Assembly: GCF_000716675.1 (NCBI RefSeq)
Contig: NZ_JNXT01000019.1
Location: forward strand, 1-64,000
Origin: Streptomyces alboflavus
Lineage (GTDB): Bacteria > Actinomycetota > Actinomycetes > Streptomycetales > Streptomycetaceae
DNA length: 64,000 nt
Direction: 5' to 3'
Numbering within the stretch: position 1 is the first letter of the stretch; the number at the start of each line of letters is the position of its first letter. A program made the translations under genes and the position numbers. The notes below the pieces were generated by a model. That model was not told where the DNA came from and made no database searches. It saw only the letters and a list, made by a program, of their open reading frames with translations. Shown piece by piece: positions 34,215-43,285 of the stretch.

Positions 34215-35360
34215 ATGAGCAGCGAGAACCTCCCCCAGAGCCCCCGCAAGCCGCGTGTGGCCGTCGTGTTCGGCGGCCGCAGCTCGGAGCACGGCATCTC
34301 CGTCGTCACCGCCGGTGCCGTACTGCGCGCCATCGACCGGACCAAGTACGACGTGCTGCCGATCGGCATCACCACGGACGGGCGCTGGGCGCTGACCGCG
34401 GACGACCCCGACCGGATGGCCATCGCCGACCGCAAGGTGCCGAGCGTCGCCGAGCTCGCCGACTCCGACGGCGGCGGCGTCGTCCTGCCCGTCGACCCGG
34501 GCAACCGCGAGGTCGTCTACAGCGAGCCCGGCGCGGTGCCCAAGGCGCTCGGCGAGGTCGACGTGGTCTTCCCGATGCTGCACGGCCCCTACGGCGAGGA
34601 CGGCACCCTCCAGGGCCTCCTGGAGCTGTCCGGCGTGCCGTACGTGGGCGCGGGCGTGCTCGCCTCGGCCGTCGGCCAGGACAAGGAGTACATGAAGCGG
34701 GTCTTCACCTCCTTCGGGCTGCCCGTCGGCCCGTACCTGGTGATCCGGCCCCGCGAGTGGCAGCGCGAGGAGAAGAAGGCCCGGCAGCGCGTCGCGGACT
34801 TCGCGGGCGAGCACGGCTGGCCGCTGTTCATCAAGCCCGCGCGCGCGGGCTCCTCGATCGGCATCACCAAGGTCGACTCCTTCGACGGCCTCGACGAGGC
34901 CATCGCGGAGGCACAGCGCCACGACCCGAAGATCATCGTGGAAGCGCTGCTCCGCGGCCGCGAGATCGAGTGCGGCGTCCTGGAGTTCGAGGACGGCCCG
35001 CGCGCCAGCGTGCCCGCCGAGATCCCGCCGGTGCAGGCGCACGACTACTACGACTTCGAGGCGAAGTACATCGACTCGACGCCCGGCCTGGTCCCCGCCC
35101 CGCTGACGCCGGAGGAGACCGCCGAGGTGCAGCGGCTCGCCGTCGAGGCCTTCGAGGCGGCGTCCTGCGAGGGCCTGGTGCGCGCGGACTTCTTCCTCAC
35201 CGAGGACGGCCGGTTCGTCATCAACGAGATCAACACGATGCCGGGCTTCACGCCGATCTCCATGTATCCGCAGATGTGGGAGAAGAGCGGCGTCGGGTAC
35301 GCGGAGCTGGTGGACCGCCTCATCCAGGCGGCGCTCTCCCGGTCCACGGGCCTGCGGTAG
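34215..35360 (+). CDS. ddl: D-alanine--D-alanine ligase
   Basis: A 381-residue ATP-grasp ligase that makes the D-Ala-D-Ala dipeptide of peptidoglycan. Markers are VVFGGRSSEHGISVVTAGAV, PMLHGPYGEDGTLQGLLE, IKPARAGSSIGITKV and the C-terminal metal-binding INEINTMPGFTPIS. The active-site serine and tyrosine segments are intact. The ATG at 34215 lacks a strong Shine-Dalgarno; TACGCT about ten bases upstream raises the possibility of a near-leaderless mRNA. It follows gpsA by 59 bp. Confidence 0.96.
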   Translation: MSSENLPQSPRKPRVAVVFGGRSSEHGISVVTAGAVLRAIDRTKYDVLPIGITTDGRWALTADDPDRMAIADRKVPSVAELADSDGGGVVLPVDPGNREVVYSEPGAVPKALGEVDVVFPMLHGPYGEDGTLQGLLELSGVPYVGAGVLASAVGQDKEYMKRVFTSFGLPVGPYLVIRPREWQREEKKARQRVADFAGEHGWPLFIKPARAGSSIGITKVDSFDGLDEAIAEAQRHDPKIIVEALLRGREIECGVLEFEDGPRASVPAEIPPVQAHDYYDFEAKYIDSTPGLVPAPLTPEETAEVQRLAVEAFEAASCEGLVRADFFLTEDGRFVINEINTMPGFTPISMYPQMWEKSGVGYAELVDRLIQAALSRSTGLR

Positions 35361-35419
35361 GCCGCGGGCCCCGGAGGCTGTGTTCCGTTGCCGGGCGGGG
35401 GCTTTTGGGTGCGGCGGCT

Positions 35420-35520
35420 CTGTGGCTGGGCGCGCAGTTCCCGGCGCCCCTTACGGGGCGCGGCGTTCCCTGTGCCCCTTTCGGGGCGTGCTGTTCCCTG
35501 TGCCCCTTTCGGGGCGTGGC
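35420..35520. repeat. Tandem GCCCC-TTTC-GGGGC hairpin repeats
   Basis: The region after ddl has CGCGCAGTTCC then CGCCCC-TTAC-GGGGCG, followed by two near-identical units of GTTCCCTGTGCCCCTTTCGG (20-base part shown) with GCCCCTTTCGGGGC hairpins. This is a widespread Streptomyces intergenic repeat type. It lies between convergent ddl and the DUF3515 gene and can serve as a terminator. Confidence 0.75.
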
Positions 35521-36017
35521 TAGGCCACTCCCTTGGGGATTGTCTTCTTGATGGGGGTGGCGAAGTCCGTGAGCGGGCCGAGGCCGTTCCCCGTCCGCTC
35601 CTTCGGCAGCGTCACCTCGACGTAGGCGAGACGCAGCGCGGTGGTGAAGACGTAGCTGCCGTCGTCGCGCTTCTGCAGCAGCCAGGCGACGCCGTTCACC
35701 GTCACCCCGTCCGACTTGGCGATCTTGGGATCGAGCATCTCCGGGGGCCGCTCCACACCGCAGCGCAGTATGATCGCCGGGTCTCCCCACCCGGCGGTCA
35801 ACTCCGACTTCGGTCCGGGGTCGGTGCGCTCGAGACCGTCGACCTTCTTCGGGAGCCGCGCGTGCAGATCCCGACAGAGCCCCGCGGCCTTCGCGGCCGG
35901 GGACGGAACCACCACCGACGCTGTGTCGTCCGTTGATGAGCAGGCCGTTGACGCGATCAGCGTCGCGCAAGCGGCCGCACTTATGAGGCAGCGGCGCCGG
36001 AGACGGGGGATGTTCAC
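35520..36017 (-). CDS. DUF3515 family lipoprotein
   Basis: A 165-residue secreted lipoprotein. The N-terminus RLRRRCLISAAACATLIASTAC is a Sec signal with lipobox I-A-S-T-A-C; the cysteine at about residue 26 is the predicted lipid site. The rest matches DUF3515 (LCRDLHARLPKKVDGLERTD, WGDPAIILRCGV, VEVTLP). Function unknown. It is convergent with ddl and 20 bp from the Lrp-type gene on the same strand. Confidence 0.88.
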   Translation of the reverse strand: MNIPRLRRRCLISAAACATLIASTACSSTDDTASVVVPSPAAKAAGLCRDLHARLPKKVDGLERTDPGPKSELTAGWGDPAIILRCGVERPPEMLDPKIAKSDGVTVNGVAWLLQKRDDGSYVFTTALRLAYVEVTLPKERTGNGLGPLTDFATPIKKTIPKGVA

Positions 36018-36037
36018 CGGGCCAGGGTAGACGGGGG

Positions 36038-36271
36038 CTACAAGTGCACGACCGGGCAGGTCAGCGTTCTGGTGATGCCGTCCACCTGCTGGACCTTGGC
36101 AACCACCATGCGGCCGAGTTCGTCGACCGTGTCCGCTTGCGCGCGCACGATGACATCGTAGGGACCGGTCACGTCCTCGGCCTGGATCACTCCCGGGATC
36201 TTGCCGATCAGCTCGGCGACGGTCGACGCCTTGCCGACCTCGGTCTGGATCAGGATGTACGCCTGTACCAC
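36038..36271 (-). CDS. Lrp/AsnC ligand-binding-domain protein
   Basis: A 77-residue stand-alone RAM (Lrp/AsnC effector) domain without a DNA-binding domain: VQAYILIQTEVGKASTVAELIGKIPGVIQAEDVTGPYDVIVRAQADTVDELGRMVV. Such proteins bind amino acids and may modulate partner regulators. The GTG at 36271 is directly preceded by GGAGGTTCC, a very strong ribosome-binding site; the long in-frame upstream region is not part of the gene. Confidence 0.88.
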   Translation of the reverse strand: MVQAYILIQTEVGKASTVAELIGKIPGVIQAEDVTGPYDVIVRAQADTVDELGRMVVAKVQQVDGITRTLTCPVVHL

Positions 36272-36486
36272 GGAACCTCCAGGGCGGCCACGAGGATCAT
36301 GTGGGGAGAAGGGACGCCACGGTACCGCGTCGCCGCTCGCCACGGGGAGACCCGGGGGAGCTGTGGCGCGCACATCGCGGCGGACGGACAACACAGGTTG
36401 ACGGCTCCGTCGACCGTACCGACGACAGGGACGGCTCGCGACCGCAAGCGGACCGCGGCGACCGTGGCAGAAGGAGCAGCACGCGC

Positions 36487-37455
36487 ATGAAGGGCACCGT
36501 CGGCGAGTTGGGCGAGTTCGGGCTCATCAAGGAGCTCACCTCGCGGCTCACCTCCACCCCGGCCGTACGCCTCGGCCCCGGCGACGACGCCGCCGTCGTG
36601 GCCGCCCCGGACCGCAGGGTCGTGGCCAGCACCGACATCCTCCTGGAGGGCAGGCACTTCCGCCGCGACTGGTCCACCGCCTACGACGTCGGCCGCAAGG
36701 CCGCCGCCCAGAACCTCGCCGACATCGCCGCCATGGGCGCCGTGCCCACCGCGATCCTGCTCGGCCTCGTGGTGCCCGCCGAGCTGCCCGCGAGCTGGCC
36801 CATCGAGCTGATGGACGGACTGCGCGACGAGTGCCAGGTCGCGGGCGCGGCCGTGGTCGGCGGCGATGTCGTACGCGGTGACACGATCACCGTCTCGATC
36901 ACCGCGCTCGGCGACCTGCGCAACCACGAACCCGTCACGCGCGCGGGCGCCCAGCCCGGCGACGCCGTCGCCGTCACCGGCTGGCTCGGCTGGTCCGCCG
37001 CCGGGCACGCGGTGCTCTCCCGCGGCTTCCGCTCGCCGCGCGCCTTCGTGGAGGCCCACCGCAGGCCCGAGCCGCCCTACCACGCGGGCCCCGCGGCCGC
37101 CGGGCTCGGCGCGACCGCCATGACGGACGTGAGCGACGGCCTGATCGCCGACCTCGGCCACATCGCCGAGGCCAGCAAGGTGCGCATCGACATCCGCTCC
37201 GGAGACGTCGACGTCCCCTCGCAGATGAACGACATCGGGCAGGCCGTCGGCGTCGACCCGCTGCAGTGGGTGCTCAACGGCGGCGAGGACCACGCGATCG
37301 TGGCGACGTTCCCGTCGGACGTGAAGCTGCCCGCCCGCTGGAAGGTCATCGGCGAGGTCCTCAACCCCTCGGCGCAGCCGCAGGTCACGGTCGACGGCGC
37401 GCCCTGGACCAGCAAGGGCTGGGACCACTTCGGGGAGAACGGCGGCGACGCGTGA
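36487..37455 (+). CDS. thiL: Thiamine-monophosphate kinase
   Basis: A 322-residue PurM-like kinase that makes thiamine diphosphate from the monophosphate. Markers are [56 protein letters not shown] and the C-terminal [13 protein letters not shown]. The ATG at 36487 has GAAGGAG upstream. It overlaps thiD by 4 bp. Confidence 0.95.
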   Translation: MKGTVGELGEFGLIKELTSRLTSTPAVRLGPGDDAAVVAAPDRRVVASTDILLEGRHFRRDWSTAYDVGRKAAAQNLADIAAMGAVPTAILLGLVVPAELPASWPIELMDGLRDECQVAGAAVVGGDVVRGDTITVSITALGDLRNHEPVTRAGAQPGDAVAVTGWLGWSAAGHAVLSRGFRSPRAFVEAHRRPEPPYHAGPAAAGLGATAMTDVSDGLIADLGHIAEASKVRIDIRSGDVDVPSQMNDIGQAVGVDPLQWVLNGGEDHAIVATFPSDVKLPARWKVIGEVLNPSAQPQVTVDGAPWTSKGWDHFGENGGDA

Positions 37456-38276
37456 GCGCGGCGGGCACGGCCCGGGCGGCCGGGACGGCGCCGCCGCGAG
37501 TGCTCACCGTCGCGGGCTCCGACTCCGGGGGCGGGGCCGGGATCCAGGCCGACCTGAAGACGATGCTCGCCCTCGGCACCCACGGCATGAGCGTCGTCAC
37601 GGCCGTCACCGCGCAGAACTCCCTCGGCGTGCAGGGCGCTTGGGAGCTGCCGGTGGCGGCGGTGCGGGCGCAGTACCGCAGCGTCGTCGACGACATCGGC
37701 GTCCAGGCCGTCAAGACGGGGATGCTGGCCTCCGCCGAACTGGTCGAGGCGGTCGCGGAGTTGATCGCAGCCACGGACGCCCCCGCCGTCGTCGACCCGG
37801 TCGGCGTCTCCAAGCACGGGGACGCCCTGCTCGCGGCGTCCGCCCTGGACTCGGTGCGTACGAGGCTGCTTCCGGTCGCCACGGTCGCGACGCCCAACCT
37901 CGACGAGGTCGCCCAACTCACCGGCGTCGAGGTCGCATCGGAGGACGACATGCGGCGCGCGGCGGCCGCCGTCCTCGGGTACGGGCCGCGGTGGGCGCTC
38001 ATCAAGGGCGGCCACCTCAGCGGCGACGCCGTGGACCTGCTCACCGACGGCTCCGAGGAGCACTGGCTGCGCGCCCCGCGCCACGACAACCGCCATACGC
38101 ACGGCACGGGCTGCACCCTCGCCAGTGCCGTCGCGGCGCAGCTCGCCAAGGGGCAGCCCGTCCCGGAGGCCGTGGCGGCCGCCAAGGAGTACGTCACCGG
38201 GGCCATCGCCGCCGGGTTCGCACTCGGCGGCGGGATCGGGCCTGTGGATCACGGCTGGCGGTTCGGGGAGGCGTAG
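37452..38276 (+). CDS. thiD: Hydroxymethylpyrimidine/phosphomethylpyrimidine kinase
   Basis: A 274-residue ribokinase-fold enzyme that phosphorylates HMP and HMP-P in thiamine synthesis. Markers are [59 protein letters not shown] (the family normally reads DPVMV), [12 protein letters not shown] and [20 protein letters not shown]. Start GTG at 37452 overlaps the thiL stop. Its 3' end overlaps the convergent FAD monooxygenase gene by 28 bp. Confidence 0.95.
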   Translation: MSAAGTARAAGTAPPRVLTVAGSDSGGGAGIQADLKTMLALGTHGMSVVTAVTAQNSLGVQGAWELPVAAVRAQYRSVVDDIGVQAVKTGMLASAELVEAVAELIAATDAPAVVDPVGVSKHGDALLAASALDSVRTRLLPVATVATPNLDEVAQLTGVEVASEDDMRRAAAAVLGYGPRWALIKGGHLSGDAVDLLTDGSEEHWLRAPRHDNRHTHGTGCTLASAVAAQLAKGQPVPEAVAAAKEYVTGAIAAGFALGGGIGPVDHGWRFGEA

Positions 38277-39490
38277 TCCTTGAGCGTGAGGTCGCTCGCG
38301 GCCCGCTCCGTCAGCCTCTTGAAGAAGCCCGCCAGGAAGCGGGAGCTGAGCATGCGGTACGCCCGGTCGCGGCTGCGGATCTTCCTCTCGGACGGCGGCG
38401 CGAGGAAGGGCCCCGCGTTGCCCGACGTCTTCTGGCACCCCTTGGCGTAGTCACGGATCTCCGCTTCGTACGCGGCGAAGCCGACCCGGTGATCGCCCCG
38501 CGCGGCCGCGAGTTCACCGGCCAGGACGTACGCGGACACCAGCGCGGTGCCCGTCCCGATGCCGCCCATCGTGGCGCCGTACCCGGCATCCCCGAGCAGG
38601 ACCACACGCCCCTGTGAGAGCCGGTCGACGTGGATCTGCGCGATGGCGTCGAAGTACAGGTCCTCGGCCCGCTCCAGGCCTTCCAGCGCCTTCGGGGCGT
38701 GCTTCCAGCCCAGGCCCGCGAACCGCTCGGCGAGGATCTTCTTCTGCTGTGCGAGGTCGTGCCGGTCGAAGTCGAGCCGCTCGGAGCGGAAGACCAGGCC
38801 GACGCCCGCTGCCTCCGGGGCTCCGTCATAGTTGCTGATCATGACGGTGCGGCCGGGTTCGCTGTAGATGCGGGCGGTGCGGTCGAGGCCGAGGTGGTTG
38901 GGGACGTCGAAGCCCGCCACGTAGTAGCCGAGGAACCGCAGGTAGCGCGACTCGTCGCCGAAGACCAGACGGCGGGTGTGGGAGTGCAGTCCGTCGGCGC
39001 CGACCACGAGGTCGAAGCAGCGAGGAGCGCCGTGGTCGAAGGTCACGTCGACGCCTTCGGAGTCCTCGGTCAGCGTGGCGACGGAGTCCCCGAAGACGTA
39101 CTCCACCCGGTCCCGGGTGCGCTCGTGGAGGATCCTGGAGAGGTCGCCGCGGAAGATCTCCACGTCGCCGCTCATCAGGAACGCGGGCAGGTCCACCCGC
39201 TCCGTGTCGTCGGCCTCGACGATGGTCTGGCGCCCCATGTGCGTCTGGTGCCGGTGGACCTCGTCCCAGATGCCCATGCGCCGCAGCACGGTGCGGTGCA
39301 CCTTGCCCCGGAAGTCGACCGCGAAGCCGCCCTCGCGCAGGGCGGGCGCCTTCTCCACGACGGTGACCCGGGCGCCGTACCGGGACAGCCACAGGGCGAG
39401 CGAGGGCCCGGCGACGCTGGCGCCGGAGATGAGGACGTCGAGGTGGGCGAGCGGGCCCGCGGGCCACGGGGTGTGCGTCGTGTTCGTCAT
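38249..39490 (-). CDS. FAD-dependent monooxygenase
   Basis: A 413-residue class A flavoprotein monooxygenase. Markers are the dinucleotide fold [28 protein letters not shown], the middle [20 protein letters not shown] (DG motif) and the [28 protein letters not shown] segment near the C-terminus (GD motif). Similar enzymes hydroxylate aromatic or polyketide substrates; the substrate is unknown. It lies 71 bp downstream of the SARP regulator on the same strand and may be its target. Convergent overlap of 28 bp with thiD. Confidence 0.88.
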   Translation of the reverse strand: MTNTTHTPWPAGPLAHLDVLISGASVAGPSLALWLSRYGARVTVVEKAPALREGGFAVDFRGKVHRTVLRRMGIWDEVHRHQTHMGRQTIVEADDTERVDLPAFLMSGDVEIFRGDLSRILHERTRDRVEYVFGDSVATLTEDSEGVDVTFDHGAPRCFDLVVGADGLHSHTRRLVFGDESRYLRFLGYYVAGFDVPNHLGLDRTARIYSEPGRTVMISNYDGAPEAAGVGLVFRSERLDFDRHDLAQQKKILAERFAGLGWKHAPKALEGLERAEDLYFDAIAQIHVDRLSQGRVVLLGDAGYGATMGGIGTGTALVSAYVLAGELAAARGDHRVGFAAYEAEIRDYAKGCQKTSGNAGPFLAPPSERKIRSRDRAYRMLSSRFLAGFFKRLTERAASDLTLKDYASPNRQP

Positions 39491-39561
39491 GCCCCCGAGA
39501 CTCGGTGGGGGCGCTTACCGGGGGCGTACCGTCGGCTGACGGGGGCTGACAGCGGCGCCAC

Positions 39562-42500
39562 TCAGCCGCGTCCGACCGCCCTCGCCCCCTCCCCGCGGCC
39601 CGCCGCGAACGCCTCCCCGTACGCCGCCGGGCCGAGGCGCGTGCGAGCCGCCTCCTGGACCGGTACGACGTCGGGGTGGCCCTCGATCAACGTGCCCCGG
39701 ATGCCGGCGGCGGCGCCCAGGAGCCGGGCGGCGTCCCGGGGGAGTGACGCGGCCGCCGCCAACGCCTCCGCCACCTCGGCGAGTTCGCCCACCCCGGGGG
39801 CGTCGACGGCCAGCACGCGGGCCTGCTCGAACCAGTCGGCGGCCTCCTCCGGGCGGGACTCGGCGAGCGCGACGCGGCCGAGACCGGTGAAGACCCGCGC
39901 GGTCTCCGCCACGCTGAACCAGTTGGCGGCGCACGCCTGGAGGGCGTCTTCGTAGTACGCACGCGCGCGTGCCGTGTCGCCGCGCAGCCGGGCCACGTCC
40001 CCCAGGCCGCGCCGCGCCGTCGCCACCTTGTCGCGTACGCCGACGGTGCGGGCCCGCTCCTCCGCCCGCCGGAAGTGGTCCGCCGCGTCCTCCAGGGCGC
40101 CGCCGTGCAGCAGGACCGTGGCGCGCTGGTGCAACAGGTCGCCGGTCTCCTCGGGGGCGCCGAGCTCGACGACGTGGGCGAGGCCCTCGTCCAGGAGCTC
40201 CAGGGCGCGCGCCCGCTCCCCGCGCCAGTCGGCGAACATCGCGAGCGGGTCCAGGCAGTTGGCCATGCCCCAGCGGTCGCCGTTCTCGCGGAAGGCCGCG
40301 AGCGCCCGCGCGAAGGCTGCCTCGGAGTCCCGCGGCCGCCCCGCGAACAGCTCCTGGAAGCCTCGCCCGAGGTCCAGCAGGGCGCGCCCCCAGGGGTGGT
40401 CGCCGACCTGGTCGCGCACGCGCTCCTCCATGGCCCGCCCCGGCCCGCCCACCAGCGACCAGAGCACGATCAGGAACGGCAGCCGCAACGGCCCCTCCAG
40501 GGACGTCAGGAGGGCGTCGGCGCGTGCGAGGCGCCCCGGCTCGGCGGGGTCGTCTCCGTCGCCCACGATCGTGTTGACCAGACACAGGACGTACTCCTCG
40601 GCGAGCCCCTCCGGAGGGCGTGGCCCGACGGCCGACAGGAGGCCCGAGGCGAGCGAGGCGCGCTCTCCGTAGTGGCCGCGCAGCCGCCAGTACCAGGACA
40701 GCGCGGCCAGCATGCGCAGGCCCGCGTGCGGGTCGGTGCGCGCCAGGTGGCGCAGGGCGGCCTCCAGGTTGCCGTGGTCGGCGGCGAGCCGGTCCAGCCA
40801 GGGGAGCTGCCCGGCGCCGTGCAGCAGCGGCGCGCCCCGCTCGGCGAGGCGCAGGAAGTACGCGGCGTGCGCGGCGCGCAGCCTGTCCTCGTCGCCCGCC
40901 TCGGCGAGCCGAAGGGCACAGAAGGCGCGAATGGTCTCCAGCATCCGGTAGCGGCCGCCCACCGCCTCGACGAACGACTTCTCCACGAGCGAGGCAAGGA
41001 GGTCCTCGGGGCAGGGGAGCTCACAGACCGCCTCGACGGCGTCCAGCGTGGCCCCGGCGGGGAACACGGTGAGCCGCGCGGCCAGCTCCCGCTCCTCCTC
41101 GTCGAGCAGGTCCCAGCTCCACTCGACGACGGCGCGCAGGGTGCGGTGGCGCGGCGCCTTCGTGCGGTCGCCGCGCGACAGGAGCCGGAACCGGTCGTCG
41201 AGGCGCGCGGCCAGCTCGTCGAGAGTGAGGGTGCGAAGGCGTGCGGCGGCCAGCTCGATGGCCAGCGGAAGCCCGTCGAGCGCGGCGCACAGGGAGCGCA
41301 CGAGGTCGGCCCGCCCCTCCGCTGTGCCCGCTCGGCCCGCGAGGTCCGGGCGCACGGCCGCCGCGCGCTCCAGGAAGAGCCGGTCGGCGGGCCCTGCGGC
41401 CAGCGGCGGCACCGGGCACAGCGCCTCCCCGGTGATGCCGAGCGCCTCCCGGCTGGTGGCGAGGACACGGACACCGGGGCAGGCGCCGAGCAGCAGCCCC
41501 GCGACCCGTGCCGCGTCGTCGACCACGTGCTCGCAGTTGTCGAGCACGAGCAGCAGCTCACGCCCCTCAAGGGCGGCGAGCAGCCGCTCGGTGGCGTCAC
41601 CCCCGCGCGCGTGGAACCCGTCACGCACACCGAGGGCGCCGAGGACCGCGTACGTCACCCGCTCCCCGTCGGCCAGCGGCGCGAGCTCCACGAAGCACAC
41701 GCTCCCCGGCCCGCCTCCCCGCGCCCCCTCGGTCCCGCTCTCCCGCTCCCGCGCGGCCTCCAGAGCGAGCCGGGTCTTGCCGGTGCCGCCCGGTCCTGTG
41801 ACCGTCACGAGGCGGGTGTCGTCGAGGAGGGCGTGGACGCGTGCCAGCTCCGCCGTGCGGCCGACGAGCGGGGTGAGCGGCGCGGGCACCGCCGGCGCGC
41901 GGGCCGGCTCGGCGCCGCGCAGCAGCTCCAGGTGGAGCGCGGCGAGCTCCGCCGACGGGTCGGCGCCCAGCTGCCGCGCGAGGACGCCACGCGCCTCGTC
42001 GAACACCGCGAGGGCCTCCGCGGACCGCCCGGTGGCGTGCAGCGCCCGCATGAGCTGCCCGTAGAGCCGCTCGCTCAGCGGATGGGCGGCGACCAGCTCC
42101 CGCAGTTCCGGTACGAGGCCGGGGGCGCCGCCGGTCGCCAGATCCGCGTCCACCCGGTCCTGTACGGCGGCGAGCCTGAGCTCGTCGAGGCGGGTGCGGG
42201 GGGCGTGCGCCCCGGGCAGGTCGGCGAGCGCGGGCCCGCGCCACAGGCCGAGCGCCTCGGTGAGGAGGGCGGCGGCCCGGGGGTGGTCTCCCGAGGACAG
42301 GGCTCGGCGTCCTTCGCGGGCCAGGCGTTCGAAGAGGTGGGCGTCGACGTCGTCGGGGGAGATGGCCAGGCGGTAGCCCGTGGCGGTGGACTCGATGCCG
42401 ACGCCGAGGCGCCCCCGCAGCCGGGACACCTGGGACTGGAGCGCGTTCGCGGCACCGGCGGGCGGCCGCTCCCCGTAGAGCCCGTCGGTCAGGCGCTCGG

Positions 42501-42627
42501 CGGACACGCTTCGGCCGGCGTCGAGCAGGAGCAGGGTGAGCAGGGCCCGGGGGCGGGGGCCGCCGGGGGCGACGGGGGAGCCGTCGGGGGTGCGGATGTC
42601 GAGGGGCCCGAGGATGCCGAAGCGCAT
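39562..42627 (-). CDS. AfsR/SARP-family transcriptional regulator
   Basis: A 1021-residue SARP of the large AfsR type. Residues ~1-95 form an OmpR-like winged helix (MRFGILGPLDIRTPDG through TATGYRLAI), ~95-245 a bacterial transcriptional activation domain (LLTEALGLWRGPALADLPG, HPLSERLYGQLMRALHATGRSAEAL). An NB-ARC ATPase follows (VTVTGPGGTGKTRLALEAA Walker A; LLLVLDNCEHV Walker B), then C-terminal TPR-like helices. Such proteins activate secondary-metabolism genes. The ATG at 42627 is preferred over the in-frame start at 42696 because the latter spans an 18-bp tandem repeat that looks regulatory. rpmB's terminator separates it from rpmB. Confidence 0.9.
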   Translation of the reverse strand: MRFGILGPLDIRTPDGSPVAPGGPRPRALLTLLLLDAGRSVSAERLTDGLYGERPPAGAANALQSQVSRLRGRLGVGIESTATGYRLAISPDDVDAHLFERLAREGRRALSSGDHPRAAALLTEALGLWRGPALADLPGAHAPRTRLDELRLAAVQDRVDADLATGGAPGLVPELRELVAAHPLSERLYGQLMRALHATGRSAEALAVFDEARGVLARQLGADPSAELAALHLELLRGAEPARAPAVPAPLTPLVGRTAELARVHALLDDTRLVTVTGPGGTGKTRLALEAARERESGTEGARGGGPGSVCFVELAPLADGERVTYAVLGALGVRDGFHARGGDATERLLAALEGRELLLVLDNCEHVVDDAARVAGLLLGACPGVRVLATSREALGITGEALCPVPPLAAGPADRLFLERAAAVRPDLAGRAGTAEGRADLVRSLCAALDGLPLAIELAAARLRTLTLDELAARLDDRFRLLSRGDRTKAPRHRTLRAVVEWSWDLLDEEERELAARLTVFPAGATLDAVEAVCELPCPEDLLASLVEKSFVEAVGGRYRMLETIRAFCALRLAEAGDEDRLRAAHAAYFLRLAERGAPLLHGAGQLPWLDRLAADHGNLEAALRHLARTDPHAGLRMLAALSWYWRLRGHYGERASLASGLLSAVGPRPPEGLAEEYVLCLVNTIVGDGDDPAEPGRLARADALLTSLEGPLRLPFLIVLWSLVGGPGRAMEERVRDQVGDHPWGRALLDLGRGFQELFAGRPRDSEAAFARALAAFRENGDRWGMANCLDPLAMFADWRGERARALELLDEGLAHVVELGAPEETGDLLHQRATVLLHGGALEDAADHFRRAEERARTVGVRDKVATARRGLGDVARLRGDTARARAYYEDALQACAANWFSVAETARVFTGLGRVALAESRPEEAADWFEQARVLAVDAPGVGELAEVAEALAAAASLPRDAARLLGAAAGIRGTLIEGHPDVVPVQEAARTRLGPAAYGEAFAAGRGEGARAVGRG

Positions 42628-42648
42628 CCGCCAGATTCTGGCAGGCGG

Positions 42649-42702
42649 CCGCGCGGGCAAACGAAAGTGCCCGGGCACACGAAAGCGCCCGGGCATACGA
42701 AA
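42649..42702 (-). repeat. Three tandem 18-bp repeats upstream of the SARP gene
   Basis: Three head-to-tail 18-bp units at 42649-42666, 42667-42684 and 42685-42702. In the gene direction they read TTTCGTTTGCCCGCGCGG, TTTCGTGTGCCCGGGCAC and TTTCGTATGCCCGGGCGC. The middle unit contains the palindrome GTGCCCGGGCAC. They end 22 bp before the regulator's start, so they could be operator sites or leader-RNA elements. Confidence 0.8.
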
Positions 42703-42734
42703 AACCGGCCCTCCCGAAGGAGGACCGGCCCTTC
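42700..42734 (-). terminator. Intrinsic terminator of rpmB
   Basis: In the transcript direction: CCGGTCCTCC-TTCG-GGAGGGCCGG, then TTTTT. One mismatch in the stem, UUCG loop and T-run, a textbook intrinsic terminator. The stem spans 42705-42728. Confidence 0.85.
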
Positions 42735-42794
42735 AGCAACCGGCTAGGTGGCCGCGCAATGGGATGTCCCTTGCTCAAAGAGCGTGGGAAAGCG

Positions 42795-42980
42795 TCAGCG
42801 CGAGACCTTGCCGGCCTTGATGCACGAGGTGCAGGCGTTGAGGCGCTTCGGCGTCCCGCCGACCACGGCACGCACGCGCTGGATGTTCGGGTTCCAGCGA
42901 CGGGGCGTACGGCGGTGCGAGTGCGAGATGTTGTTGCCGAAGCCCGGCCCCTTGCCGCAGACGTCGCAGTTGGCAGCCAC
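42795..42980 (-). CDS. rpmB: 50S ribosomal protein L28
   Basis: A 61-residue L28 protein of the large ribosomal subunit. The sequence begins MAANCDVCGKGPGFGN and keeps the Cys pairs NCDVC and CTSC, so this is the zinc-binding (C+) form. HSHRRTPRRWNPNIQRVRAVVGG is the conserved basic core. Start is GTG at 42980 with GGAG upstream. Confidence 0.95.
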   Translation of the reverse strand: MAANCDVCGKGPGFGNNISHSHRRTPRRWNPNIQRVRAVVGGTPKRLNACTSCIKAGKVSR

Positions 42981-43285
42981 GGGTCACTCCAAAGACTTCA
43001 GATGCACTTACGGTTAAACCCGGCATGCCGGGATCAGTGCAATGATCGGAGTGGCGTTGCCAGGAGGAATGGCCCGATGCGTATCGGGCAACCGGAGCAG
43101 CATACAACGACTGCTTCGGTACAACGAAACTACCATGTCTCGCCCCGGCCCCGCCCCGGCCTCCCCTCCGTCCCAGGTCTACGCTGCGTCCCAGCCGAGA
43201 CGCACGACGGAGGCGTCCCGCACGCAGGACGAGGCGTTCCGTACGCGAGACACACGCGTCGCGTGACGCTCCTAGGAGGCGACAG
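42981..43285. other. Divergent region between rpmB and the DAK2 gene
   Basis: About 305 bp with no gene. It contains a perfect 14-bp palindrome CCCGGCATGCCGGG at 43019-43032. On the minus strand, TATGCT at about 43099-43104 is a possible -10 box for rpmB. Promoters of both genes should lie here. Confidence 0.45.

Noticed and set aside
35420..35520. Small RNA gene in the hairpin repeats after ddl
   Set aside because: The hairpins are a widespread repeat type without a promoter of their own that I could see.
43042..43266. A 74-residue open frame upstream of the DAK2 gene
   Set aside because: No ribosome-binding site, arginine/serine-rich shadow composition, and it lies in the divergent promoter region.
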